Below are positions 1 through 6,641 of a stretch of DNA of 10,666 bases, in pieces (positions within the stretch are counted from its first letter, which is position 1; the number at the start of each line of letters is the position of its first letter). A model generated the notes under the pieces. It did not search any database and was not told the DNA's origin. It saw nothing but the letters and a program-made list of their open reading frames with translations. The stretch is from Acidobacteria bacterium UBA2999. GTDB taxonomy: Bacteria; Acidobacteriota; Vicinamibacteria; Vicinamibacterales; UBA2999. The stretch spans positions 1,502 to 12,167 of the forward strand of contig DDZV01000060.1 in assembly GCA_002346475.1 (NCBI GenBank), read 5' to 3'. Both the position numbers and the translations under genes were made by a program.

Positions 1-50
1 CCTGACTGGGGGTCAGGGGGTCGCTGGTTCAAATCCAGTCATCCCGACCA
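1..50 (+). tRNA. tRNA-Pro (anticodon GGG), 3' part only
   Basis: The 3' portion of a tRNA enters from the left edge. The anticodon stem CCTGA/TCAGG (1-5 and 13-17) closes a 7-nt loop CTGGGGG (6-12), which places anticodon GGG at 8-10. A 5-nt variable loop (18-22) is followed by a T stem (23-27 with 35-39, outermost pair G-T) around the loop TTCAAAT (28-34). The acceptor 3' strand CATCCCG (40-46), discriminator A47 and encoded CCA (48-50) complete it. The terminal G46 implies a C at position 1, the C1-G72 pair typical of bacterial proline tRNA. The D arm and 5' acceptor strand lie outside the window. A TTTTT run follows directly at 51-56. Confidence 0.93.
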
Positions 51-172
51 TTTTTCTCAATACAAGAATAGGGATGTTGATCTAGGAGGTGGAATGGCGC
101 AAGCGTTTCGCTTTTGTAAGCAAGGAGTGTTCGGTCGTGACCTAGAGTTTTCCATCATATCGTGAAAACGTT

Positions 173-191
173 GGGGTGCCGTACGCACCCC
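173..191. terminator. hairpin between tRNA-Pro and katG, possible shared terminator
   Basis: GGGGTGC (173-179) pairs perfectly with GCACCCC (185-191) around a 5-nt loop. It lies 30 nt beyond the katG stop and in the convergent gap after the tRNA gene, where a two-way terminator would be expected. There is no real T tract on either side: TTATCCC follows on plus and AACGTTTT on minus. Intrinsic termination would therefore be weak. A second, looser stem (GTTTTC 147-152 with GAAAAC 164-169, 11-nt loop) lies next to it. The rest of 51-220 shows no gene. Confidence 0.5.
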
Positions 192-220
192 TTATCCCTA
201 TTACGATTACCTTCCTGAGA

Positions 221-2419
221 TTAGGCAAGGTCGAAACGATCGAGATTCATCACCTTGTTCCATGCAGCTATAAAGTCACGCACAAACACCTGTTGCGAGT
301 CGTCACAGGCATAGACTTCTGCAATAGCTCGTAGCTGGGAATTTGCACCGAAGACGAGGTCGACAGCGGTACCGGTCCACTTGAGTTTATCCGTCCCGTG
401 ATCGCGTCCCTCGAACACGTGCTCGGACGTGGAGGACTTCTGCCACTTTGTGTTCATGTCGAGCAGGTTTACAAAGAAATCATTGGTCAACAGTTCAGGA
501 CGCTTGGTGAAGACGCCGAGTTTAGACTGCCCAACGTTAGCATTCAGGACACGCATGCCCCCGACGAGGACCGTTGTTTCAGGTGCTGTCAGCGTCAGCA
601 TGTGTGCCCGATCCACCAATAGTTCTTCTGCCGATCTTCGGTGTCCCGCTTCAAGGTAGTTGCGAAAGCCATCTGCTGTGGGTTCGAGCACGGCAAATGA
701 CTCCACGTCTGTTTGCTCTTGTGATGCGTCCGTACGCCCAGGCGAGAAGGGAACTTGCACGTTATACCCGGCGTTCTTGGCAGCCTGTTCGACGGCCGCG
801 CAGCCGCCTAGAACAATCACATCGGCGAGGGAGACCGCCGTACCGTTGGATTGCGCACTATTAAAGGTCGTTTGGATTTTTTCGAGTGTCTGTAGCACCT
901 TCCCTAGTTCGGCCGGGTTATTTGCTGCCCAATCCTTCTGCGGTGCGAGGCGAATGCGTGCGCCATTTGCTCCACCGCGTTTGTCGGTACCCCGAAATGT
1001 GACTGCCGATGCCCAGGCAGTCGAAACCAATTGTGCAATGGAGAGTCCCGCTCCGAGGATCGTGTCCTTGAGGTCAGCGATATCTTGCTTTCCAACTAAT
1101 TTATGGGTGGCTTCTGGGACAGGGTCTTGCCACAACTGAGGCTCCGTAGGAACCAACGGACCAATACACCGTTTACGGGGGCCCATGTCGCGGTGTGTCA
1201 GCTTGTACCACGCCTTGGCGAAGGCAGTTGCAAATGCCTCCGGGTTCTCATGGAAGCGTTTTGAAATCGGTGCATAGGTCGGGTCTAGTCTTAGTGCGAG
1301 GTCTGTTGTGAACATCATGGGCGCGTGCTTCTTTGAGGCATCGTGCGCATCTGGCACGGTGCCATTTGCCGAGGCATTCGTGGGAGTCCACTGTGTCGCA
1401 CCGGCTGGGCTCTTCACTTGTTCCCATTCATAGCCAAATAGGTTGTCAAAATAATTGTTGTCCCACTTGGCCGGGCTTGTCGTCCAGGCACCCTCTAAGC
1501 CACTGGAGATAGTATCGCCGGCGTTGCCGCTGCCGAAGGTATTCTTCCAACCGAGGCCTTGCTCTTCTAGGTTGGCACCCTCTGGTTCTGGACCGACGTG
1601 CTGATCCGGATTGGCCGCACCATGGGCTTTACCAAACGTGTGTCCGCCAGCAATGAGCGCAACTGTTTCTTCATCATTCATAGCCATACGGCGGAATGTT
1701 TCCCGAATGTCCCGTGCTGCAGCGAGCGGATCTGGGGTACCGTTTGGCCCCTCAGGATTTACATAGATCAGGCCCATTTGCACGGCGCCGAGAGGGTTCT
1801 CGAGCTCTCTGTCACCGCTGTAGCGTTCGTCTGCGAGCCACGTATTTTCAGGACCCCAGTAAATATCCTCTTCAGGCTGCCAGACATCCTCGCGCCCGCC
1901 AGCAAAACCGAGTGTTTTAAACCCCATTGACTCCAGGGCACAGTTGCCGGCAAATATCATCAGGTCAGCCCACGAAACTTTTCGGCCGTATTTCTGTTTA
2001 ATTGGCCAGAGCAACAAACGCGCTTTATCAAGGTTCACGTTGTCAGGCCAACTGTTGAGAGGTGCAAAGCGTAGTGTGCCGGAGGCTGCGCCGCCCCGGC
2101 CGTCGCCGATGCGGTACGTGCCTGCGCTGTGCCATGCCATCCGAATGAAGAGTGGCCCATAGTGACCGTAGTCAGCTGGCCACCAGTTTTGTGACGTCGT
2201 CATCAACGCATCGATGTCTTTCTTCAGTGCATGCAGGTCAAGTGTCTTGAATTCCTCAGCGTAGTTGAAGTCCTTGCCCATGGGATCTGGCAGGGGAGAG
2301 TCCTGGTGGAGGATCTTCAGGTTTAACTGATTCGGCCACCAGTGTTGATTCGAGGTGGTTCCAACTGCCGTGTGTCTGTGAGGTCCGCCCAGGGCTGGGC
2401 ACTTACTTTCGCTTTCCAT
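221..2419 (-). CDS. katG: catalase-peroxidase KatG (bifunctional, haem b)
   Basis: This cytoplasmic class I haem peroxidase disproportionates H2O2 and also oxidises donors with peroxide. The N-terminal catalytic domain carries the distal motif RMAWHSAGTYR with Arg93, Trp96 and His97. The proximal haem ligand His260 lies in IAGGHTFGKAHG. Tyr219 (GLIYVNPEGPNG) and Met245 (TFRRMAMND) stand at the spacing of the Met-Tyr-Trp crosslink needed for catalase activity. The degenerate second peroxidase-like domain is present, and 732 residues is normal for the family, so the gene looks intact. I chose ATG 2419 because GGAGAG lies 6 nt upstream. An extension to TTG 2449 is open but has no ribosome binding site. 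It appears to be transcribed alone, from a promoter carrying a Fur/PerR-like inverted repeat. No oxyR or perR gene is adjacent. Confidence 0.98.
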   Translation of the reverse strand: MESESKCPALGGPHRHTAVGTTSNQHWWPNQLNLKILHQDSPLPDPMGKDFNYAEEFKTLDLHALKKDIDALMTTSQNWWPADYGHYGPLFIRMAWHSAGTYRIGDGRGGAASGTLRFAPLNSWPDNVNLDKARLLLWPIKQKYGRKVSWADLMIFAGNCALESMGFKTLGFAGGREDVWQPEEDIYWGPENTWLADERYSGDRELENPLGAVQMGLIYVNPEGPNGTPDPLAAARDIRETFRRMAMNDEETVALIAGGHTFGKAHGAANPDQHVGPEPEGANLEEQGLGWKNTFGSGNAGDTISSGLEGAWTTSPAKWDNNYFDNLFGYEWEQVKSPAGATQWTPTNASANGTVPDAHDASKKHAPMMFTTDLALRLDPTYAPISKRFHENPEAFATAFAKAWYKLTHRDMGPRKRCIGPLVPTEPQLWQDPVPEATHKLVGKQDIADLKDTILGAGLSIAQLVSTAWASAVTFRGTDKRGGANGARIRLAPQKDWAANNPAELGKVLQTLEKIQTTFNSAQSNGTAVSLADVIVLGGCAAVEQAAKNAGYNVQVPFSPGRTDASQEQTDVESFAVLEPTADGFRNYLEAGHRRSAEELLVDRAHMLTLTAPETTVLVGGMRVLNANVGQSKLGVFTKRPELLTNDFFVNLLDMNTKWQKSSTSEHVFEGRDHGTDKLKWTGTAVDLVFGANSQLRAIAEVYACDDSQQVFVRDFIAAWNKVMNLDRFDLA

Positions 2420-2451
2420 GTTCTCTCCAATCGTGAGCCCGCTATGCAATA

Positions 2452-2484
2452 ACCGTGCACTGATAAGAAATATCAGTGCACGGT
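2452..2484 (-). promoter_or_regulatory. katG operator: perfect 14-bp inverted repeat with Fur/PerR-like core
   Basis: ACCGTGCACTGATA (2452-2465) is repeated exactly inverted at 2471-2484 around a 5-nt centre. The inner 15 bases (2461-2475) match the Fur-family consensus TGATAATNATTATCA at 12 of 14 defined positions on either strand. On the minus strand a -10-like TATCAT (2490-2485) directly abuts the outer arm; I see no good -35. The katG start codon is about 49 nt from the centre, so the repeat covers the likely transcription start or early leader. As a stem-loop it lacks a T tract on the minus strand, so a terminator for the gene upstream is less likely. PerR/Fur-type control of katG is known in several bacteria; its use here is inferred from the match. 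Confidence 0.6.
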
Positions 2485-2512
2485 ATGATAGCTGGCCTAG
2501 CGCGAGAGAACT

Positions 2513-2526
2513 AGCCTTTCAAGGCT
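2513..2526 (-). terminator. small stem-loop after the secreted-protein gene, weak terminator candidate
   Basis: AGCCTT (2513-2518) and AAGGCT (2521-2526) are inverted repeats separated by 2 nt, starting 12 nt after the stop codon of the secreted-protein gene. The stem is short and no T run follows on the minus strand. Read-through into katG therefore cannot be excluded. Confidence 0.2.
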
Positions 2527-2538
2527 GTCGTTAGTGAA

Positions 2539-3864
2539 TTAATTCCGTGGGACAGCTCTTCGTGAACCCGCGTTTCCACTTCGACCACCACGTGTATAGC
2601 CACCAGGAGTTCCCCGTTCTTTCCCGTCAGATCCGCTGCCAGCCCTTCCGTTATATCCACTGCCAGATGTGGTACCTGTTGTTCTGCCTCCGTTTTGTTG
2701 AGGGGCTACTACAGTCGTCTCGCGTTCGCGTACACGGGTGTAGCTCCGTGGGGGGACAGCCCGTCCTTGCCTTTGCCAGCGCGGAGCATATCTCCTGAAT
2801 CTGACGTAGGGGTTTCGATACCTTCCATAAAAGTATGGGCTATAACTGGTACGCCACGACCCGTACCCAAATGGTGTGACGTAGTACGGATAAAGATCGC
2901 CATACCAGACGGGATCGTAGTAGTAGGAGCGGGGAACAGGTCGATCATAAAAATTGTAATACTGGTAAGTAGCAGATCCTCCAGATTGTTGTATGCGACG
3001 TTCAAGTATGAATTGATTGCCACGATTTGTACTGACCTGACGTTCCACGACGAATTCGTCTGGATAGGCAAGTGCTACCAGGAGATCGATGACACTTGAG
3101 TGCACCTTGGCATCGTCTAGTGCTACTAGAACCTGACGACTAAGATATAGGCGAGGTTGCGTCTCCATGAGTAGTGCTTCGACTACACGAGGGTCTACTT
3201 GCCGTGTCGCTTCGAGGACATCGTTCACTGTTAGTGACTCAGTATTCACAGTGCGTGCAGCAATGACCGCACGTGTTTCTCTAGGCTTCAGCGCAGCGTA
3301 CCCCAGTAAACCCGTTCGTTTTTTCCCAGAAACGGCGTTGTAACGACGAAGTTCAAGATGTTGTTGATCTCCTGTATCAATCAGTTGAATGTCAATCCAA
3401 GTTCCACTGCTTGTGAACAAACTGATACCGTTCACTCGTCGCAATGGTTCGTCCCCGCACATGAGTTCTGCTTGAGTAAAAAGTCTTCGGCCATTTATAG
3501 ACCAACTACGTTTTTCCCATCCACGGCAGTCATTATCAGTGACGGTTCGTTTTGAACCGTCAGCGACAAGGGTGCGTTTCGTGAGAAATTTCCCATTTGC
3601 TTCAACAGCGATGGTGACACTGTTCCTGTTTTTTGTTGGTGACAAACAGACAAACGTTTGATCAAGTGCCTGACTGTTAAGTTCAGTTGTCGGTTCCAGA
3701 TGTTCTTCTACGAACTGCCAGCAACCTGTCCACCCCAACCATTTTGTATCGGCATCAATCCGCGTCGTGAGGTCGAATTGTGCTGACGGATTTGCAGAGA
3801 CCGGCATTGTACAGAAGAGGGTCATTACCAAGATCAGATAAAGGCTAGGATGAATGCGCTGCAT
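2539..3864 (-). CDS. secreted protein of unknown function with Tyr/Arg/Gly-rich C-terminal tail
   Basis: I do not recognise a named family in this 441-residue protein. Residues 1-24 form a clear Sec signal peptide ending PVSA-N. The mature part has three regions. Residues 40-190 are probably beta-rich, begin with WLGWTGCWQF and hold all four mature cysteines (48, 73, 113, 136), which could make two disulfides in the periplasm. Residues 205-268 are helical, with DVLEATRQVDPRVVEALL and a valine-rich segment ending in VALAYPDE. Residues 295-441 are low complexity: first Tyr/Pro/Arg-rich (YYYDP, YPYY, YSPYFYGRYR), then Gly/Arg/Ser/Thr-rich and strongly basic. The ATG at 3864 has AAAGGA 8 nt upstream. 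The gene starts 36 nt after the beta-barrel gene and is probably its operon partner. The tail could bind polyanions or the cell surface; that is speculation. Confidence 0.85.
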   Translation of the reverse strand: MQRIHPSLYLILVMTLFCTMPVSANPSAQFDLTTRIDADTKWLGWTGCWQFVEEHLEPTTELNSQALDQTFVCLSPTKNRNSVTIAVEANGKFLTKRTLVADGSKRTVTDNDCRGWEKRSWSINGRRLFTQAELMCGDEPLRRVNGISLFTSSGTWIDIQLIDTGDQQHLELRRYNAVSGKKRTGLLGYAALKPRETRAVIAARTVNTESLTVNDVLEATRQVDPRVVEALLMETQPRLYLSRQVLVALDDAKVHSSVIDLLVALAYPDEFVVERQVSTNRGNQFILERRIQQSGGSATYQYYNFYDRPVPRSYYYDPVWYGDLYPYYVTPFGYGSWRTSYSPYFYGRYRNPYVRFRRYAPRWQRQGRAVPPRSYTRVRERETTVVAPQQNGGRTTGTTSGSGYNGRAGSGSDGKERGTPGGYTRGGRSGNAGSRRAVPRN

Positions 3865-3900
3865 CTTTTTTATCCTTTCTCAACAACTTTTCGCGATACG

Positions 3901-4803
3901 TTAGAAGGCCAACCGAATTCCAGCAGCAATACGAAGACCATTCAGATCGATAGTCTCGAATGAAGAGAACGACCCTTCCAGTTCCGGTGGATAAACCCAT
4001 ACATGACGGGCTTCGAGTGTTGCAAACAGCTTCTGCGTTAAACGAATATCAACTCCTGCAAATACATGTGCACTGGGCGTCCACCCTCTTTCTTCAATAG
4101 AAGCGTCGCATAGCCAGTCATCAGTGCCACTGCAAGCAGTAAAAATTGACAAATCAATGATGTCAACGAAGTCACCGGTTTGCTGCAGTGTATACCGAAG
4201 GAATCCACCCCCACCTCCAATGTAGGGTACGACCCTGCTTGGAATCCAGGTGTACTGACCAATTTGTCGGCCACGAGAGGTGAGTGCAAATTCCACACTT
4301 CCCGTGAGGTCAACCTGTTGCAAGGTTGTCCGTTGTTCAATCTCAAACCCATTAGCATCTGTGAAGTCTCTGTAGTTAGAGCGAGCTGACGATTGTGAAA
4401 AATCGATACCAACTCTCACATCTAATCGTGGGCTAAGACCAAAGCTAGCGTCAGCAACAATACCTGGACCGTTGTAATCACCCTGACCAAGTGTCAGTTG
4501 GTTGTTGAAGAATGCAAACAAATCACCTTCAGCCCGTGCACGGTTCAACTGACCACGAATAGAGACTGATGATCGCGGACGTTCTAGTTGAAAGTCCGGC
4601 GGTTCTGCTGCTGAAACGTCTTGTACTGTTTTTGCGTAATCTGTTTTTTCGTTTTCTGGTGATGTACGAGCGTGATCAAAAATAATTTGTGATTCACTAG
4701 ACTCGTTTTCACGAGCATCAACAGATCCTTCAAAGCAGAATGTTGCGATTGCGACGGTTACGAGTATTAAGACTCTGTATGGATAAATCGTTGGTATTGA
4801 CAC
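3901..4803 (-). CDS. outer-membrane beta-barrel protein
   Basis: The 300-residue product has a signal peptide (basic YPYR, then a hydrophobic stretch to about residue 24, cleavage likely after SVDA at 30). An Asn/Glu-rich linker of about 50 residues follows, then repeated amphipathic strands separated by polar turns: SVSIRGQLNRA, LDVRVGIDFS, VDLTGSVEFA, PYIGGGGGFLRYTL, THE-like barrel strands to KLFATLEARHVWV and the final strand LRIAAGIRLAF. The terminal Phe is the usual recognition signal for the BAM assembly machinery. Two cysteines (in FTACSGTDDWLCDAS) probably form a disulfide in a loop. I chose GTG 4803 because AGGAGG lies 7 nt before it; TTG 4809 is open but only 1 nt from that site. 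The gene begins inside the preceding zinc-finger gene. The barrel's cargo or role cannot be read from sequence. Confidence 0.85.
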   Translation of the reverse strand: MSIPTIYPYRVLILVTVAIATFCFEGSVDARENESSESQIIFDHARTSPENEKTDYAKTVQDVSAAEPPDFQLERPRSSVSIRGQLNRARAEGDLFAFFNNQLTLGQGDYNGPGIVADASFGLSPRLDVRVGIDFSQSSARSNYRDFTDANGFEIEQRTTLQQVDLTGSVEFALTSRGRQIGQYTWIPSRVVPYIGGGGGFLRYTLQQTGDFVDIIDLSIFTACSGTDDWLCDASIEERGWTPSAHVFAGVDIRLTQKLFATLEARHVWVYPPELEGSFSSFETIDLNGLRIAAGIRLAF

Positions 4804-5215
4804 AACCAAGCCTCCTACTGGAATCTAAGCGCTGTTCTGCCAGGGTTTGCTGTTCAGCAAGTTCTTGTGCTTCTTCACAATCCTTGCACCGCACTGCAAA
4901 TAGTAACGCTCGTAGACGTGCTTCACTGATCTCTTCACCGCATTCAAAACAATTCCCGTACGAGCCTTCCTCGAGACGTTCAAGTGATTCATTGATTTTG
5001 TTCAATGTCTCAACTTTCATCTGCAAGAGGGCCAGTTCGATATCTTCCTGGATATCTATTTCTGAGCTTTCGCCAGGATTCAGAGGCTCCCGGTCTTTGC
5101 CTTGGTCGGTTCTCACACCACGAATCTTGCCATGCACTTCGCTTGTTAACTCAAGGCGTCGACCTTCAAGCAGGTTCCGTAATTCCACGGAACGGCTTGT
5201 TTGATAGTTGGTCAT
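4730..5215 (-). CDS. DksA/TraR-type C4 zinc-finger protein
   Basis: This 161-residue cytoplasmic protein has the DksA/TraR layout. A charged helical coiled-coil region (about 1-80) with an acidic middle (ESSEIDIQEDIE) leads into LEEGSYGNCFECGEEI, and a C4 zinc finger follows with Cys89, Cys92, Cys110 and Cys113. Members of this family enter the RNA polymerase secondary channel and modulate initiation, often with ppGpp. Whether this paralogue does so is inferred from the family. ATG 5215 is preceded by AGGAGA at 6 nt; an upstream start at 5236 lacks such a site. The segment after the finger (residues 118-161) is longer than usual, and its last ~24 residues are encoded in DNA that also encodes the start of the beta-barrel protein. 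First gene of a probable three-gene operon. Confidence 0.92.
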   Translation of the reverse strand: MTNYQTSRSVELRNLLEGRRLELTSEVHGKIRGVRTDQGKDREPLNPGESSEIDIQEDIELALLQMKVETLNKINESLERLEEGSYGNCFECGEEISEARLRALLFAVRCKDCEEAQELAEQQTLAEQRLDSSRRLGCVNTNDLSIQSLNTRNRRNRNILL

Positions 5216-5268
5216 AGCAAGTCTCCTAATAAGCAAAGATTACACTGTAACAAGAAAAAATACCAGAT

Positions 5269-5286
5269 ATGTTTTTGTAAAAACAT
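5269..5286. promoter_or_regulatory. palindrome in AT-rich divergent promoter region
   Basis: ATGTTTTT (5269-5276) and AAAAACAT (5279-5286) form a perfect 8-bp inverted repeat with a 2-bp centre. It sits in the very AT-rich gap between the divergent zinc-finger and SMP-30-like genes (5216-5386). On the plus strand TTGTAA (5275-5280) and TATGAA (5298-5303) are a 4/6 plus 4/6 promoter match with a 17-nt spacer, and the palindrome overlaps that -35. A TGTAAT -10-like element on the minus strand (around 5245-5250) could serve the other side. An operator is possible, but runs of T and A make such palindromes common by chance. Confidence 0.3.
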
Positions 5287-5386
5287 AAGTGTTTAAATAT
5301 GAACATTACTGTTTTTCTTATTTTTCCTTATTAAACGAAAAATAGCGGGATAGGGTAGCCTAGAGTCTCAGTAGGAGGGGTGTGTG

Positions 5387-6391
5387 ATGTTGCGATGGAT
5401 ATTGATGTTGTGCATTGTGTTAACTGTAGCGTGTGGTGGATCTACGTCTGATCAAAGTGACGAAATGGAATCTGAGATCGATGTAGAGGCAGTCACAATC
5501 TATCGTAGACATCCTGCTCTTGACGATCTCGTGCCATTGGACGCATCGATTGAACAAATTGGTGAGGGGTTCGGATTTACAGAAGGGCCAGCGTGGGTCC
5601 CACGCGGGGATGGTTTTCTCCTCTTTTCTGACATTCCAGCCAACACAATTTTTCAGTGGACCCCTGAGGGAGTGACGGAGTTCTATGGGCCAGTGTATGA
5701 AGGTGATTTTGAAGAGGGACGTTTGGTGGGGTCGAATGGCATTATTGTCGATCCAGAAGGGGAGATTATTTTCACGGAACACTTCAATGGTCGGATTTCT
5801 CGGGTAGATACTGCTGGGAATCGAAGCACTGTTGTCGATAATTATGAAGGTGGGCGCCTGAACAGTCCTAATGATCTAGTGTACAAGTCTGATGGATCGC
5901 TCTTTTTTACAGATCCATCTTTTGGGCTTCCGAGTCCAGAGGCAAAGGCACTTGATGTAAATGGCATCTATAAATTGAGTCCCGGTGGAGACTTGACTTT
6001 GTTGGCTGATCAGCCTGCGCCGAATGGGTTGGCATTTTCACCAGATGAGTCACGCTTGTATGTCGCAGATAGTATAGGTAAATCTTGGTTTGTCTATGAA
6101 GTTGCAGAAGACGGAACACTCGGTGCTGGGGAGATTTTTTTTGATGCCAGTCAGACAGAGGCGCCAGGAGCTGCTGATGGATTGAAAGTTGATGCGCAGG
6201 GCAATCTTTGGGCAACCGGTCCAGGAGGGGTCTGGATTATTAGTCCCGACGGTCAGCATCTTGGCACACTCATCCCACCGCAACCACCTGCCAACGTGGC
6301 ATGGGGGGATAGTGACGGGCAAACTCTTTATATGACTGCCCGAGATAAACTCTACCGAATCCGTGTCAATGTCGCTGGTGATGGATGGTAG
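5387..6391 (+). CDS. SMP-30/gluconolactonase-like lipoprotein (six-bladed beta-propeller)
   Basis: This 334-residue product begins with a lipoprotein-type signal: MLRW, a hydrophobic core, and LTVACGG with candidate lipidated Cys16. An Asp/Ser/Glu-rich linker follows. The rest is an SMP-30/gluconolactonase/LRE propeller with the four expected site residues: Glu66 in FTEGPAW, Asn162 in NSPNDLV, Asn213 in APNGLAFSPD and Asp264 in ADGLKVDAQGN. In the family these bind one divalent metal and the sugar lactone or other ester, so lactone hydrolysis in the periplasm is likely; the substrate is unknown. ATG 5387 has AGGAGG 8 nt upstream; GTG 5384 is an open alternative at 5 nt. Divergent from the zinc-finger gene. 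I see no clear terminator after it. Confidence 0.92.
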   Translation: MLRWILMLCIVLTVACGGSTSDQSDEMESEIDVEAVTIYRRHPALDDLVPLDASIEQIGEGFGFTEGPAWVPRGDGFLLFSDIPANTIFQWTPEGVTEFYGPVYEGDFEEGRLVGSNGIIVDPEGEIIFTEHFNGRISRVDTAGNRSTVVDNYEGGRLNSPNDLVYKSDGSLFFTDPSFGLPSPEAKALDVNGIYKLSPGGDLTLLADQPAPNGLAFSPDESRLYVADSIGKSWFVYEVAEDGTLGAGEIFFDASQTEAPGAADGLKVDAQGNLWATGPGGVWIISPDGQHLGTLIPPQPPANVAWGDSDGQTLYMTARDKLYRIRVNVAGDGW

Positions 6392-6425
6392 AGATTGGTG
6401 TAGTAAGTAGGTTAACTACAAATTT

Positions 6426-6641
6426 ATGAGGCCAGACGAGTCTATCATTTGGCGCCATAGTACCCACGCAACTGATGTTGCGTGCATCATGGTGTCCTGT
6501 TGCAGTGGCGCAGAATTGCAAGTACGTAACGGCGACACCATTCTCTTGAGAGAACTGTATCCCGATAAGCCAACGTTATATGAACGGGCAGAGCAGCTGA
6601 GAATTTGTGTCGTGAGTGATGGGATCGGTTCCCTCTCATAA
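6426..6641 (+). CDS. small protein of unknown function (71 aa)
   Basis: The only reading of the gap between two larger genes that looks like protein is MRPDESIIWRHSTHATDVAC, followed by an ELQVRNGDTILLRELY segment and a helix-like TLYERAEQLR. The pattern (a WR start, a beta-hairpin with a short Gly/Asp turn, then an acidic helix) resembles small uncharacterised bacterial proteins I have seen, but I cannot name a family. There is no clear ribosome binding site before ATG 6426, so the start is uncertain. The stop codon (6639-6641) lies inside the next gene, a 23-nt overlap that would allow translational coupling. The DNA also holds hairpins (see 6465-6484), so an untranslated leader of the next gene is the main alternative. 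Confidence 0.5.
   Translation: MRPDESIIWRHSTHATDVACIMVSCCSGAELQVRNGDTILLRELYPDKPTLYERAEQLRICVVSDGIGSLS
6465..6484 (+). repeat. 8-bp stem-loop inside the small ORF
   Basis: CACGCAAC (6465-6472) and GTTGCGTG (6477-6484) pair perfectly around the loop TGAT. No T run follows, so it is not a standard terminator for the lipoprotein gene that ends 74 nt upstream. A second perfect 8-bp pair, ATGGTGTC (6489-6496) with GACACCAT (6534-6541), encloses the next 37 nt. Confidence 0.4.

Noticed and set aside
1..60. tRNA 3' end as an attachment site for an integrated element
   Set aside because: I found no second copy of the tRNA 3' end, no integrase and no mobile genes in the window. The neighbours are housekeeping-type genes.
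660..1139. 159-codon open frame on the plus strand within katG, plus other long plus-strand frames at 398-659 and 1598-2162
   Set aside because: All lie opposite well-conserved katG coding sequence, have no sensible start context, and their translations show no domain pattern. They are shadow frames.
2452..2484. The strong inverted repeat as an intrinsic terminator for the secreted-protein gene
   Set aside because: On the minus strand the stem is followed by TATTGCATAG, not a T run. The Fur-like core and the position next to the katG start favour an operator.
2695..3099. 134-codon plus-strand frame and a 120-codon minus-strand frame in the tail of the secreted-protein gene
   Set aside because: They follow from the skewed codon composition of the low-complexity tail. 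The 441-residue frame has the signal peptide, ribosome binding site and operon context.
4740..5204. 154-codon plus-strand frame opposite the DksA-like gene
   Set aside because: The minus strand encodes a clear C4 zinc-finger protein with a good ribosome binding site; the plus frame is low-complexity Ser/Arg/Leu without any domain.
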